DNA from: Myxococcales bacterium
Lineage (GTDB): Bacteria; Myxococcota_A; Polyangia; Polyangiales; Polyangiaceae
DNA length: 64,000 nucleotides
Direction of reading: 5' to 3'
Assembly: GCA_004193285.1 (NCBI GenBank)
Contig: SECP01000048.1
Coordinates: 1-64,000, forward strand
The position numbers and the translations under genes were made by a program. This document shows, in pieces, positions 55,359 to 63,690 of the stretch; the stretch's first letter is position 1; every line of letters begins with the position of its first letter. Below the pieces are notes generated by a model that made no database searches, was not told where the DNA came from, and saw only the letters and a list, made by a program, of their open reading frames with translations.

Positions 55359-56516
55359 GTGAACGAATTTCGGTATCGCAAAGCGCAAGGGTCTGCGTAT
55401 GGTTTTCGGTCGGAGCGGCTGGTGTTACGCGCAGACGACCTCGACCATTGGCTAGACAGGGTGGAACGCGGAAGACCTGCAAGCGTCTTCACGGATGACG
55501 TGGCGGACACGCACAACGCGCTTCAGCAGATCGCTGAGTCTGAGAGCGAGCCCGCGCGTGTGGTCACTCTGAGCTGGCAACGTGTGCCAGCGCTCGGCAA
55601 CGAGCTTGGCCTGCTCGTGAACGCGCTGGCAAAAGCGACACTCGAGCTGTACCCCTCGCTCTATGGACTGATGCAAACGACGCGCGAGCGCTGGGAAGAA
55701 AGCGATCTCGAGACGGCCGCGCACGAGATCACGCGCCGAATCCCCGCGGTTCTCGGAACCGCATGCCGACAGATCCTCGCAGCGTGTCACCGGGGCCAGG
55801 CACCCAACATCAAGAAGCTCTCGAATAGCGAGCAAGTCCATCAGCTCGCTTTGGCGATAGAGCCGGATCGTCTCATGATTCTCATCGCGGTGCACGACGC
55901 GGAGGCGGGAGGGGTCAGCCTCCGCGCCCTGGCTCAAGGCGCGGAATGGCTCGCAGCCAACACGCGGGCGCGCGTGGTTTTGGTACTACCGACAGCGCTT
56001 AGCAACGAAAGAGAGCTGGACCACGTCACATACACAGCGTGCCTCTTCAGCTCCCCCGTGGATACCGCAGCCCCGGCCCGGCTCCCGTTTCCCCCGGAGA
56101 CCCCGCCGAAGCCAAAGCAGAGCAGTTCCACCGACGCCGTGGTCTCCGTTTCGCCCGTGCTCGGCAGACCGCATCCCGGGAGTGAGGCTGAGCAACTCCT
56201 TTGCGATCACATCTGCCGCGATAGCGCGCTCGCAGCGTTGTTCCGCTTCAATTGGCCAGTCAAGACTCGCTACGATACGAGACCGATCGTCGACTTACTA
56301 TGGGAAGCAGGCCGCCTGGTGGTCGAGATCGACGGGGCGGAGCATTGCGCGCTCGGGCAATTCATCCGCGATCGTCGCCGCGACTTCGAGCTGTTCATGA
56401 GCGGCTACCGAGTCATCCGCTTTACGCGCTTCAAAGTCCTCGAAAGCCCCGACCAGGTCCTGAACGACCTCCGCGATGCCGTCCGGTATCTCGGAGCGCC
56501 GGAGAATCAAGCATGA
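55359..56516 (+). CDS. DUF559-type PD-(D/E)XK nuclease protein
   Basis: A 385-residue protein. Residues about 275-375 match DUF559 (Vsr-like): RPIVDLLWEAGRLVVEIDG with D312 and E323-x-D325, then H329, RDRRRDFELFMSGYRVIRF. These residues form the metal site of the PD-(D/E)XK fold. The first 240 residues are unknown, with one Rossmann-like strand-helix pair (LMILIAVHDAEAGG; ARVVLVLPTAL), possibly an inactive P-loop-like domain. Start GTG 55359 with AAGGG 13 bases upstream. It overlaps the next gene by 4 bases (ATGA) and leads a three-gene operon. Confidence 0.75.
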   Translation: MNEFRYRKAQGSAYGFRSERLVLRADDLDHWLDRVERGRPASVFTDDVADTHNALQQIAESESEPARVVTLSWQRVPALGNELGLLVNALAKATLELYPSLYGLMQTTRERWEESDLETAAHEITRRIPAVLGTACRQILAACHRGQAPNIKKLSNSEQVHQLALAIEPDRLMILIAVHDAEAGGVSLRALAQGAEWLAANTRARVVLVLPTALSNERELDHVTYTACLFSSPVDTAAPARLPFPPETPPKPKQSSSTDAVVSVSPVLGRPHPGSEAEQLLCDHICRDSALAALFRFNWPVKTRYDTRPIVDLLWEAGRLVVEIDGAEHCALGQFIRDRRRDFELFMSGYRVIRFTRFKVLESPDQVLNDLRDAVRYLGAPENQA

Positions 56517-57310
56517 GTGTCGCAAAAAAAACCCGGCAGCCCACGAAGACCGGAGCGAAGGCGCGCAAGCCCAAAGCAACCGATCCGGCCGCGGCTCAGG
56601 AGAAGGCTGCCAAGGCAAAAGCAGCCGAAGAGAAAAAGGCCAGGGCCGCCGCAGAGAAGGCAGCCAAAGACAAGGCCACCGCAGAGAAGAAAGCCAGAGC
56701 CGCCACGGTCAAGGTAGCCGCGGCCAAGGCCAGCGAACAGAAGAAGGCCAAGGCTGCCGCCGAGAGGAAAGCCCGGGCCGCCGCCAAAGCCCAGGCCGCC
56801 GCAGAGAGGAAAGCCAAGGCTGCCGTCGAGAGGAAGGCCAAGGCTGCCGCCGAGAAGGCCGCTAAGGCAAAAGCAGCCGAAGAGAAAAAAGCCAAGACCG
56901 CCGCTGCCAAGGCCGAGGCCGCCGCAGAGAAGAAAGCGAAGGCGGCCGCGGGGAAGGCCGCCAAGGCCGCCGCGAAGCTCACGTTGACCAAGCAACGAGC
57001 TGCGCGCAGTAGGAAGCCGGCGGCTACATCGCCCGAGCCGCTCACGCTCGAGTCAATCGAAGCACAGATTCGGGAGGCCTACCTGCTTGAAACCCGTGGC
57101 GCGGTAAAAGAGCGAGTGCTGCTGAAGGATCTCCGATCGAAGGTCGGGGTTCAGAGCCAAGATTTCGATCAAACCCTGCTCGCGATGCAGCAGCAAGGCA
57201 AGGTGGTGCTGATGGGCCTCGACAATCCGGTGGAGCGCACGCCCGAAGTCGAGGCGGCCGCTATCCGCATCGCGGGCAGCCCCCGCTACCTCGTCTACTT
57301 TCAAGGATAG
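56513..57310 (+). CDS. Lys/Ala-rich histone H1-like protein with conserved C-terminal domain
   Basis: A 265-residue protein. The first 170 residues are almost only Lys, Ala, Glu and Arg in AAEKKAKAAAE-type repeats, like the tails of H1-like bacterial chromatin proteins, and likely bind DNA or form a long helix. Residues about 185-265 are globular (ESIEAQIREAYLLE, RVLLKDLRSKVG, FDQTLLAMQQQGKVVLMG, RYLVYF), with a winged-helix look. ATG 56513 overlaps the nuclease gene's stop; the ATPase gene starts 5 bases after its end. The repeat DNA (about 56600-57000) is low-complexity and could drift in length. Confidence 0.72.
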   Translation: MSVAKKTRQPTKTGAKARKPKATDPAAAQEKAAKAKAAEEKKARAAAEKAAKDKATAEKKARAATVKVAAAKASEQKKAKAAAERKARAAAKAQAAAERKAKAAVERKAKAAAEKAAKAKAAEEKKAKTAAAKAEAAAEKKAKAAAGKAAKAAAKLTLTKQRAARSRKPAATSPEPLTLESIEAQIREAYLLETRGAVKERVLLKDLRSKVGVQSQDFDQTLLAMQQQGKVVLMGLDNPVERTPEVEAAAIRIAGSPRYLVYFQG

Positions 57311-57315
57311 GTGCC

Positions 57316-60300
57316 ATGGACGCAACACTGAGTGCGCTGATTGACGCTAATTTCGAGTGGACCGCCCACATCGACAGTATCTGGCGTGACACTGACTCCG
57401 ACATTCCCGAGCTGCAGCGCGACAGCCGTCGGCAGTTAGAGATCCGGCTCTCCGAGCTCCGGCGGCTTCAGTCGTCCGGGTCACCGCTCGGCCTGCCAAT
57501 CTTGGGCGAAGGCGGCGCCGGCAAGACCCACCTCCTGAGCATGGCCCGCAAGGAATCGCTCAAGCACGGCCACTTCTTCGTGCTTGCGGACATGACGGAC
57601 ATCCGTGAGTTTTGGGAAACCATTTGCTCCGGCTATATCCGTTCGCTGGACCAAAAAGTCGGCAACGCGACTCAAGCCACGCGCTTGCTGTCCAAACTGA
57701 CCGAACGGGTCAAAGGCGCGCCCGCTGTCGAAGAGCTCGCATCTGCGCGGCCCCCCAGGCTCATCAACCGCTGCAACTTGCTGATTCAGGGCTTGGGTGC
57801 CGAGCATCGCGGCGAGATGCGGGAGCATCAAGACGTCCTCCGCGCGTTGGTGTTGCTCGCATCCAACGACTTCGACATTCAAGACCGCGGCCAGCAGTGG
57901 TTGCAAGGGTTGCCGATCAGCGAAGACGAGACCTTTCGTCACGGCTTCAGCCAGAGCCAGAAGCGGCCCGAGCAAATCGTTCGCGGGCTCTCTTGGTTAA
58001 TGAGTCTCGTCGCCCCCACCGTGCTGGCTCTCGATCAATTGGATGCCATTGTCGCTGAACACAACCTCGCCAGCGCGGTCGAGGCGGGCGCGGAGCCGAC
58101 CGCACGCCAGCAAGCCTCGCTCGGCATCATTCAAGGGCTAGCGGGCGGGTTGTCGGCACTTCGTGACCTGACGCGGAGTACCCTCACCGTTCTCTCCTGC
58201 CTGGAAGGCACCTGGGCGGTGCTCAAGGTGCGCACGAATGCCACTATCCTCGGCCGCTTCGAGGCGCCAATCATTCTTCAGCCCGCTCAAGATGCGGCAT
58301 CGATCCGGAATCTAATCGAACTGCGCCTCGCGCGCACTTACGAACAGAACGGAGTCAAGCCACCGTACCCCGCGTATCCATTCGCTGAATCGTTCTTCAA
58401 AGATCGCATTGGATTGCTTCCTCGCGAAGTGCTCAAGGCTTGCCGCGAACATCAACTCGCCTGCATGGCTGCCGGTCAAGTCACGGAGACGGGCCAACGT
58501 CCAACGCCGATCGTCACCGACGACGTCCAACGGCAGTTCGACGACCTCGTCGCGAGCGCCAACGTCACGGGCATGCTCGACCGCCAAGATGAGGAAGCTC
58601 TCGACAAGCTGATCGAAATCGCGTGCGAAGCGCTGGTCGAAGAGAACCCGCTGCCTGAGCATATGGACGCCTTGCTCGACAAGGACTTCGTGGGAACCGG
58701 CAGCTTCGAACCCCTCCACGCGCGACTTCGCGTGGTTGATCACAGCGCAGGCGACCGGGAACGCCACTACGCCTTTCGCTTTCTCGAAAAGACGCATCAC
58801 ATCGCGTTTCAGAGCAGGCTCAAAGCCGCGATGACATCTGCGGGCATCGACCACGATCTCGAATTCCGCCGCCTGAAGATCTTGCGGACTGCCCCGCGCC
58901 CCACGAGCGCCCTTAGCATCACGCTCATGGGCGAGCTCGAGCAACGAGGAGGTACGCTCTTCGCGCCCACAGAGTCGGAGCTCAAGGTTCTCGCAGCACT
59001 GCACGACCTGCTTGGCCGCCGCGACCGCCTGGCTGCACAGACCACCGCCTGGCTGCGTACGGCCCGACCAGTCTCGAACCTCGAGCTCTTCCGCGATGTG
59101 GTCGAATTCCTGTTCGCTGCGGCACCACCGGGCCCTCGACCTACGCCTCCGCAATCGCAGCCGTCGCCGAATCCCACCCGCGCGAACCCCACACAGAAGG
59201 TCACCGAAACGGGCCCTTCGCTCCCCCCGCCCGCGAAGGAGGAAGATCTGCCGAAGACCGTCAAGGCGCCTGCTGATCTTCGGTCGCCCGTCCAAATCCG
59301 CATCGGAACCACCCGCGCGCTCACTCCGCTCCCTGTGAACCTCGACACCGAGCACCTGAAGCGGCACGTCGCCGTCCTGGGCGGTAGCGGCAGCGGCAAA
59401 ACCACCCTTGCGCTGTCGATCCTCGAACAACTGCTACTCCAAGGCACCCCCGTCCTGCTGATCGATCGCAAAGGCGATCTCTGTCGCTACGCCGATCCCG
59501 AGCTGCGCAAAGGCCTCTCGCCCGACGATCCGCTCGCCAAGCTCCTCGACGCGATCGACGTCGCGGTCTTCACCCCCGGTCAATCGCGCGGTCGCGGCCT
59601 GGGCATTGCCCTCCTCCCGCCGGGCGTCGAGCACCTCGACGAGTCCGAGCGCAACGACGCCTACCGCGACGCCGCCGCTGGCCTCGGCGCCATGCTCCGC
59701 CTCAAAGACACGCAGCCCGATCAGGCAAAGCAAGCCATCATCATGCAGGGCCTCCGCGTGCTCGCCGAAAGCGGCAACGCGGCGAACATCAGCGTCAATA
59801 ACCTCGTCGAATTCATCGCTTCCGAAGACCCGGCGCTCCTCGAGCCTCTCAGCCACGTCGACCCCAAGCACTTCAAGAAACTCGCCGAACACCTGCAAAC
59901 CACTGTTCATATGCGAGGGGAACTGCTCGCCAAAGCTAAAGACACGCTCAGCGCCGAGCTGCTGTTCGGGCTCGGCTCCCACGCCACCGCCGGCAAAACC
60001 CGCCTCACCATCATCTCCACGAAATTTCTAGGCGACGACGCGGCTATCCTCTTCTGGGTCTCACAGTTGCTCTTGGAGCTCAACCGCTTTGCGAGCCGCA
60101 CTCCTTCGCCCACCCTTCAAGCCGCCGTCATGTTCGACGAGGCCGACATCTACTTGCCGGCAACCTCCAAGCCTCCGACGAAGACACCCCTCGAGAGCTT
60201 GCTGAAAAGGGCGCGGTCTGCCGGCATATCAGTGATGCTCGCCACGCAAAGTCCCGGGGACCTCGACTACAAGTGCCGGGAAAACGTGCGCAACTGGTTC

Positions 60301-60522
60301 GTCGGCCTCGTGAAAGAGACGCGGGCACTCGAGAAGTTGAAACCGCTACTCTCCGAGTCGAAGCTCGACGCGACGGCCGTGTTGCCGAAGCAAAAGGTAG
60401 GGCAATTCTTCATGCTGTCGGAGAACGCGGCGGCGCCCGTCCTAGCGCAAAGGAACCTCGTGGAAACTCGCCAGTTGTCCGAACCGGAAATCGCGGCTCT
60501 AGCAAACGTAAACAAAGTTTGA
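57316..60522 (+). CDS. Double-ATPase protein: N-terminal AAA-type plus C-terminal HerA-like
   Basis: A 1068-residue protein. N-terminal ATPase: Walker A G64-E-G-G-A-G-K70-T and Walker B-like VLALDQLD (D240, D243), of the ORC/STAND-like AAA group. A helical middle (about 420-600) and a Pro-rich linker (605-650) lead to the second ATPase: Walker A G689-G-S-G-S-G-K695-T (HVAVLGGSGSGKTTL), IDRKGDL, Walker B VMFDEADIYL (D941, E942) and LATQSPGDLD, typical of HerA/FtsK-like DNA pumps. The sensor-like first half and translocase-like second half in one chain suggest it detects and moves along DNA while the operon's nuclease cuts (inference). Confidence 0.82.
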   Translation: MDATLSALIDANFEWTAHIDSIWRDTDSDIPELQRDSRRQLEIRLSELRRLQSSGSPLGLPILGEGGAGKTHLLSMARKESLKHGHFFVLADMTDIREFWETICSGYIRSLDQKVGNATQATRLLSKLTERVKGAPAVEELASARPPRLINRCNLLIQGLGAEHRGEMREHQDVLRALVLLASNDFDIQDRGQQWLQGLPISEDETFRHGFSQSQKRPEQIVRGLSWLMSLVAPTVLALDQLDAIVAEHNLASAVEAGAEPTARQQASLGIIQGLAGGLSALRDLTRSTLTVLSCLEGTWAVLKVRTNATILGRFEAPIILQPAQDAASIRNLIELRLARTYEQNGVKPPYPAYPFAESFFKDRIGLLPREVLKACREHQLACMAAGQVTETGQRPTPIVTDDVQRQFDDLVASANVTGMLDRQDEEALDKLIEIACEALVEENPLPEHMDALLDKDFVGTGSFEPLHARLRVVDHSAGDRERHYAFRFLEKTHHIAFQSRLKAAMTSAGIDHDLEFRRLKILRTAPRPTSALSITLMGELEQRGGTLFAPTESELKVLAALHDLLGRRDRLAAQTTAWLRTARPVSNLELFRDVVEFLFAAAPPGPRPTPPQSQPSPNPTRANPTQKVTETGPSLPPPAKEEDLPKTVKAPADLRSPVQIRIGTTRALTPLPVNLDTEHLKRHVAVLGGSGSGKTTLALSILEQLLLQGTPVLLIDRKGDLCRYADPELRKGLSPDDPLAKLLDAIDVAVFTPGQSRGRGLGIALLPPGVEHLDESERNDAYRDAAAGLGAMLRLKDTQPDQAKQAIIMQGLRVLAESGNAANISVNNLVEFIASEDPALLEPLSHVDPKHFKKLAEHLQTTVHMRGELLAKAKDTLSAELLFGLGSHATAGKTRLTIISTKFLGDDAAILFWVSQLLLELNRFASRTPSPTLQAAVMFDEADIYLPATSKPPTKTPLESLLKRARSAGISVMLATQSPGDLDYKCRENVRNWFVGLVKETRALEKLKPLLSESKLDATAVLPKQKVGQFFMLSENAAAPVLAQRNLVETRQLSEPEIAALANVNKV

Positions 60523-60693
60523 GCGGAGCCACGGTGGCAGGGCGTGCCTAACCTCACGAACAGCTCGAGCCCAGGAGCGGGTGAGCGTGGTCGTTCGCGA
60601 AAGACAACCCCATTTTGAATTCAGGCGGAGCCTCGATCACCACCGCCGACTCTCTGCCCTTCGACGGGAACGCCGCGGGGGCCCTAACGCAGC

Positions 60694-61254
60694 TTACCGA
60701 CCCCAGAGGCGCTTCAAGTCTAGCTCGACCATCTCGAACGGCTCGGCCTTTACGGTGTCATCGCCCCCGTGAGCCGCTAGCAAGACCCAGTACTCCCCTT
60801 GGAGACGGTAGATCTCGAGCGTCTCGCTGAGCGGATCGAGCAACCAAAGATGGGGAACGCGAGCGCGCGCGTAGAGTGGCAGCTTCTTCGTGCGGTCGAA
60901 CCGACTGGTAGAAGGGGAGAGAATCTCGCACACCCAATCGGGAGCTAGCGTGATGAAGGCGTCACGAGGAGGTGCTGGCAATCGCTCTCGGCGCCAGCCC
61001 GCGAGGTCAGGCACGACGATGTCATCCGCCAGATGGAGCTCGGGCTCGTCCAAAATCCACCACCCACCGGGGCCGCCGTCTCCGAACTGCATGCGCGTGA
61101 GTAGCGTGGCGCCCAACGCCGAGCCCCCGATGGCGTGAGGAATGGCAGGGCGAGGGCTGACGTGCAGCTGGCCCGCGACCAGCTCGCCCACCACATGCTC
61201 CGGCAACGCGACGAGGTCGTCGTAGGTCGCAGGGCGCGGAGCGGGCAACGTCAT
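60694..61254 (-). CDS. Uma2 family (DUF820) PD-(D/E)XK endonuclease
   Basis: A 186-residue protein from ATG 61254 (MTLPAPRPATYDDLVALPE). Conserved residues of the fold are VGELVAGQLHVSP, VPDLAGWRRERLP, PDWVCEILSPST and LWLLDPLSETLEIY. Uma2 proteins are widespread in cyanobacteria and myxobacteria, with unknown function. Longer frames add no conserved residues. Confidence 0.88.
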   Translation of the reverse strand: MTLPAPRPATYDDLVALPEHVVGELVAGQLHVSPRPAIPHAIGGSALGATLLTRMQFGDGGPGGWWILDEPELHLADDIVVPDLAGWRRERLPAPPRDAFITLAPDWVCEILSPSTSRFDRTKKLPLYARARVPHLWLLDPLSETLEIYRLQGEYWVLLAAHGGDDTVKAEPFEMVELDLKRLWGR

Positions 61255-61616
61255 GACGACACGGTAGCACACGCGCAAACCCCACGTCGTTCAGCCACGG
61301 CGGCGTCCGAGAGCCAGGCGCAGGCGTAGAGCGGGGCCAGCGATGCCTCCTGCGGCACCGGTACAGCAACCGGGCCCGCCATGATCGCCAACGGCATCCC
61401 TTCTATTTAGCGCACAGATTCCTGTTCGGCCTCGGCCAGTGCTCTCGGGCCATGGCGTCTGCGAAAAGACGCCGGCGTGCGCGCCAATGTGGTGAGTGAC
61501 TCGTCGCGAGACGTCGAGACGAGCGCACTATCGCGAACGTGGCGTCGGCCCACGCGCCACCGAGCGCGCGGCCAAGCTCTGCAAGACTGCGCTCGCTAGC
61601 GAGTGCCTGGGGATGA

Positions 61617-61694
61617 GCGCTTCGTCCTTCGGATCCGAAGAAGGGTTCGAGCCGAGAAGAGTGGCCTCCGAGTGGCGCTTCATCCTTCGGATCC
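61617..61694 (+). repeat. Pair of 20-bp direct repeats
   Basis: GCGCTTCGTCCTTCGGATCC at 61617-61636 and GCGCTTCATCCTTCGGATCC at 61675-61694, one mismatch, start to start 58 bases. Both are followed by GGG(A)TTCGA, so the repeat may be longer but decayed. Confidence 0.6.
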
Positions 61695-61779
61695 AGGGAT
61701 TCGAACGCTACCCATCGGTCGAAAATCGTGCGCGCGGAATGCGACTTGGAATGGCGAGCAGCAAGCGCAGCGGCTTGCG

Positions 61780-61801
61780 GGTCCGGCGAGCTTGCCGGAC
61801 C
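61780..61801. terminator. Hairpin after the SRPBCC gene
   Basis: GGTCCGGC and GCCGGACC, an 8-bp perfect stem with a 6-base loop, 38 bases beyond the SRPBCC gene's stop. No T-tract on the minus strand, so termination would be weak. Confidence 0.4.
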
Positions 61802-61839
61802 AGCGCTTTACGGTTCGAGCCTAGGCAGGCGGACGGTGC

Positions 61840-62361
61840 TCACTGAGCGGTTTGGCTCGCTTGTGCGGGCGGAGCGAGCAAGGCCTCCAGCTTTTGGTAG
61901 CAGGCCTCCATGCCTTGATCCATGCCGGATGCGAGCGCGCCGTCACGGTCAGCTTTGGACTTGTACGTTTGCGTGATGCGCATCGCGGTGGCGCCGCCGC
62001 TTTCGCTGAACGCGTGCTTCTCGATGAGGGAGCCGATGGCCTCGCCGGTTCCGAGGGCCATCTCCTCCGTGTGGATGGCGTGCTCGTGCACGGCCACCTC
62101 CGTGAATTTGCCGCGGAGGGTCATGGCCGGGTCGGCTTCGTCGCTTTTCCACGCGATGGAGAGCGCGCCGCCGACGCGCGCGTCACACTCGCAGGTGGTC
62201 ATGGTCCAGCCCGGCGGAGGCAACATCCAACGGCGCATCTTGTCCGGCGTGAACATCGCCTCCCAGACGAGCGGGCGCGGCGCGTTGAACGTGCGGCTGA
62301 GGACGATCGTGGTGTCCGTGGGGGTTGAGATTTGCAGGCCTTGGGGTGAAGTAGGATTCAT
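61840..62361 (-). CDS. SRPBCC (AHSA1-like) domain protein
   Basis: A 173-residue START-like fold protein with the N-terminal TTIVLSRTFNAPRPLVWEAM and FTPDKMRRWMLPP, and the C-terminal EACYQKLEALL helix. The cavity could bind a small hydrophobic ligand. It lies downstream of an ArsR-type regulator on the same strand, a very common pair; the regulator probably controls it. Confidence 0.88.
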   Translation of the reverse strand: MNPTSPQGLQISTPTDTTIVLSRTFNAPRPLVWEAMFTPDKMRRWMLPPPGWTMTTCECDARVGGALSIAWKSDEADPAMTLRGKFTEVAVHEHAIHTEEMALGTGEAIGSLIEKHAFSESGGATAMRITQTYKSKADRDGALASGMDQGMEACYQKLEALLAPPAQASQTAQ

Positions 62362-62370
62362 GGCGTTGGT

Positions 62371-62405
62371 GACTCGTGACTCGGGACTCGGGACTCGGGA
62401 CTCGT
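62371..62405 (+). repeat. Five tandem copies of a 7-bp unit
   Basis: GACTCG(G/T) repeated five times, between the ArsR-type regulator gene and the SRPBCC gene, ending 10 bases before the SRPBCC start on the minus strand. Repeat number could alter spacing of the SRPBCC ribosome site. Confidence 0.8.
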
Positions 62406-62454
62406 GAATAACGACGGAGACAGGTGGAGCTCGGCGCGGACGGGCGTGAAGCGC

Positions 62455-62814
62455 TCAGGTTCGGCGGGGAGGCGGTGGCCCGTCGGACTTCATCTCGTCG
62501 AGCAGCGAATCCAGGGCGGCGAAACGAGCCTCCCAGTGCTCGCGGAACGACTCGGTCCAAAGCGTCGCTTCCTTGAGGGGAGCGGCCTCTAGCCGGCAAA
62601 AGTGCTGCCGCCCCGCGACGCGGCGCCGGACGAGCTTGGCGTGCTCCAGCACGCGCACGTGCTTGGTGGCCGCCGGGAAGGTCATTTTGAGGGGAGCGGC
62701 GAGCTCGCTGAGATTTCGCTCTCCCCCGGAAAGCTGCCGGATGATCGCCCGCCGAGCTGGGTGGGCCAGGGCGTGAAACACGAGGTCCAGCCGCGGCGAG
62801 TGGTCCAAAACCAT
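62455..62814 (-). CDS. ArsR-family transcriptional regulator
   Basis: A 119-residue winged-helix regulator from ATG 62814 (MVLDHSPRLDLVFHALAHPARRAII). The recognition region is MTFPAATKHVRVLEHAKLVRRRV. No metal-binding cysteine motif is seen, as usual for the ArsR members paired with SRPBCC proteins. The start codon lies inside a 14-bp palindrome, which suggests tight self-repression. Confidence 0.9.
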   Translation of the reverse strand: MVLDHSPRLDLVFHALAHPARRAIIRQLSGGERNLSELAAPLKMTFPAATKHVRVLEHAKLVRRRVAGRQHFCRLEAAPLKEATLWTESFREHWEARFAALDSLLDEMKSDGPPPPRRT

Positions 62815-62840
62815 ATGGTTTACTATACCAAGTGGTTTCA
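62808..62840. promoter_or_regulatory. Likely operator of the ArsR-type regulator
   Basis: AAACCATATGGTTT (62808-62821) is a perfect palindrome covering the start codon. Just upstream of it on the gene strand, CCAAGTGGTTT (62829-62839) resembles its half (CCATATGGTTT), so two binding sites in tandem are plausible. Confidence 0.6.
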
Positions 62841-63003
62841 CGAGGCAAGGCGGAAAATCGTCGCCCTCCCCCGCCAAACGTTCAGCGACCGCACGCCGCG
62901 CGCGGTCGCGTCCAGAGGAGCGCGTCGAGAGCCGAGCAGTTCTTCGCTGACGCGATTTGCGGAGGGGACCGAGGCGTGAGGCTGCCCGGCGAGGGCAGAC
63001 GCG

Positions 63004-63690
63004 TCATTCCGGCGGCTTGAGGCGGTACCCGACTCCGGGCGTCGTCAGTAGAAGCTGCGGTCGATTGGGGTTTCGCTCGAGCTTTTGACGCAGCTGGCGC
63101 ATGAACACGCGCAGGTACTGCGTGTCATCCACGTACTTGGAGCCCCACACCTCACGGAGCAGCTGCCGGTGAGTCACCACCCGCCCTGCTTGCCGAGCCA
63201 TGACGTGGAGCAAGCTGAACTCGGTGGGCGTGAGCGCTACCGGCTGGTCGTCCACGAAGACGCGACGTTCGATGAGGTGAATGCGCAGCGGACCGACCTC
63301 GAGCTTGTCGTCGAAGGATGCGGCGTGGGCGGCCCGCCGCAGCGCAGCCCGGAGGCGTGCCAGGAGCTCGGCCTCCCGGAAGGGCTTGGTCACGTAGTCG
63401 TTCGCGCCGCTGTCCAAAGCCAGGACCTGATCGCGCTCTCCACCGCGCGCTGAGATCACCACGACCGGGAGCTCCGAACGCCCCCGCACGGCGGCCAGAA
63501 CCTCCATGCCGTCACCATCCGGCAAGCCTAGATCGAGCAGGATGGCTTGCGGGGTCTTCCGGCTGAGTGTCTGCAGCGCCTCTTGCTTCGAACCGGCCTC
63601 CCAGACGTAGTAGCCCTGAGTGCCCAAGGCCGCGCGGAGCACACGACGCATGGGGAGCTCGTCTTCCACGACCAAGATTGCAGCCGTCAT
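63004..63690 (-). CDS. kdpE: KdpE-like response regulator (OmpR family)
   Basis: A 228-residue two-component regulator from ATG 63690 (MTAAILVVEDE). Receiver: acidic VVEDE, phospho-acceptor Asp in ILLDLGLPDGDG, Lys in DYVTKPF. C-terminal OmpR winged helix: LTPTEFSLLHVMARQAGRVV, HRQLLREVWG. The receiver is very close to KdpE, which controls the Kdp potassium pump, but no kdp genes are in the window. Its start overlaps the kinase stop (ATGA). Confidence 0.85.
   Translation of the reverse strand: MTAAILVVEDELPMRRVLRAALGTQGYYVWEAGSKQEALQTLSRKTPQAILLDLGLPDGDGMEVLAAVRGRSELPVVVISARGGERDQVLALDSGANDYVTKPFREAELLARLRAALRRAAHAASFDDKLEVGPLRIHLIERRVFVDDQPVALTPTEFSLLHVMARQAGRVVTHRQLLREVWGSKYVDDTQYLRVFMRQLRQKLERNPNRPQLLLTTPGVGYRLKPPE

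Larger units (their letters stand above)
61255..61839. other. Non-coding stretch with repeats and hairpins
   Basis: No gene supported. It holds a hairpin GGCGTCT/AGACGCC (61454-61473), a 20-bp direct repeat (61617-61636 and 61675-61694), and the hairpin listed separately at 61780-61801. Short frames have no recognisable protein. Confidence 0.5.

Noticed and set aside
61675..61720. Possible tRNA on the minus strand (GGGATTCGAAC element)
   Set aside because: A T-loop-like word is present but I could not build acceptor or anticodon stems around it.
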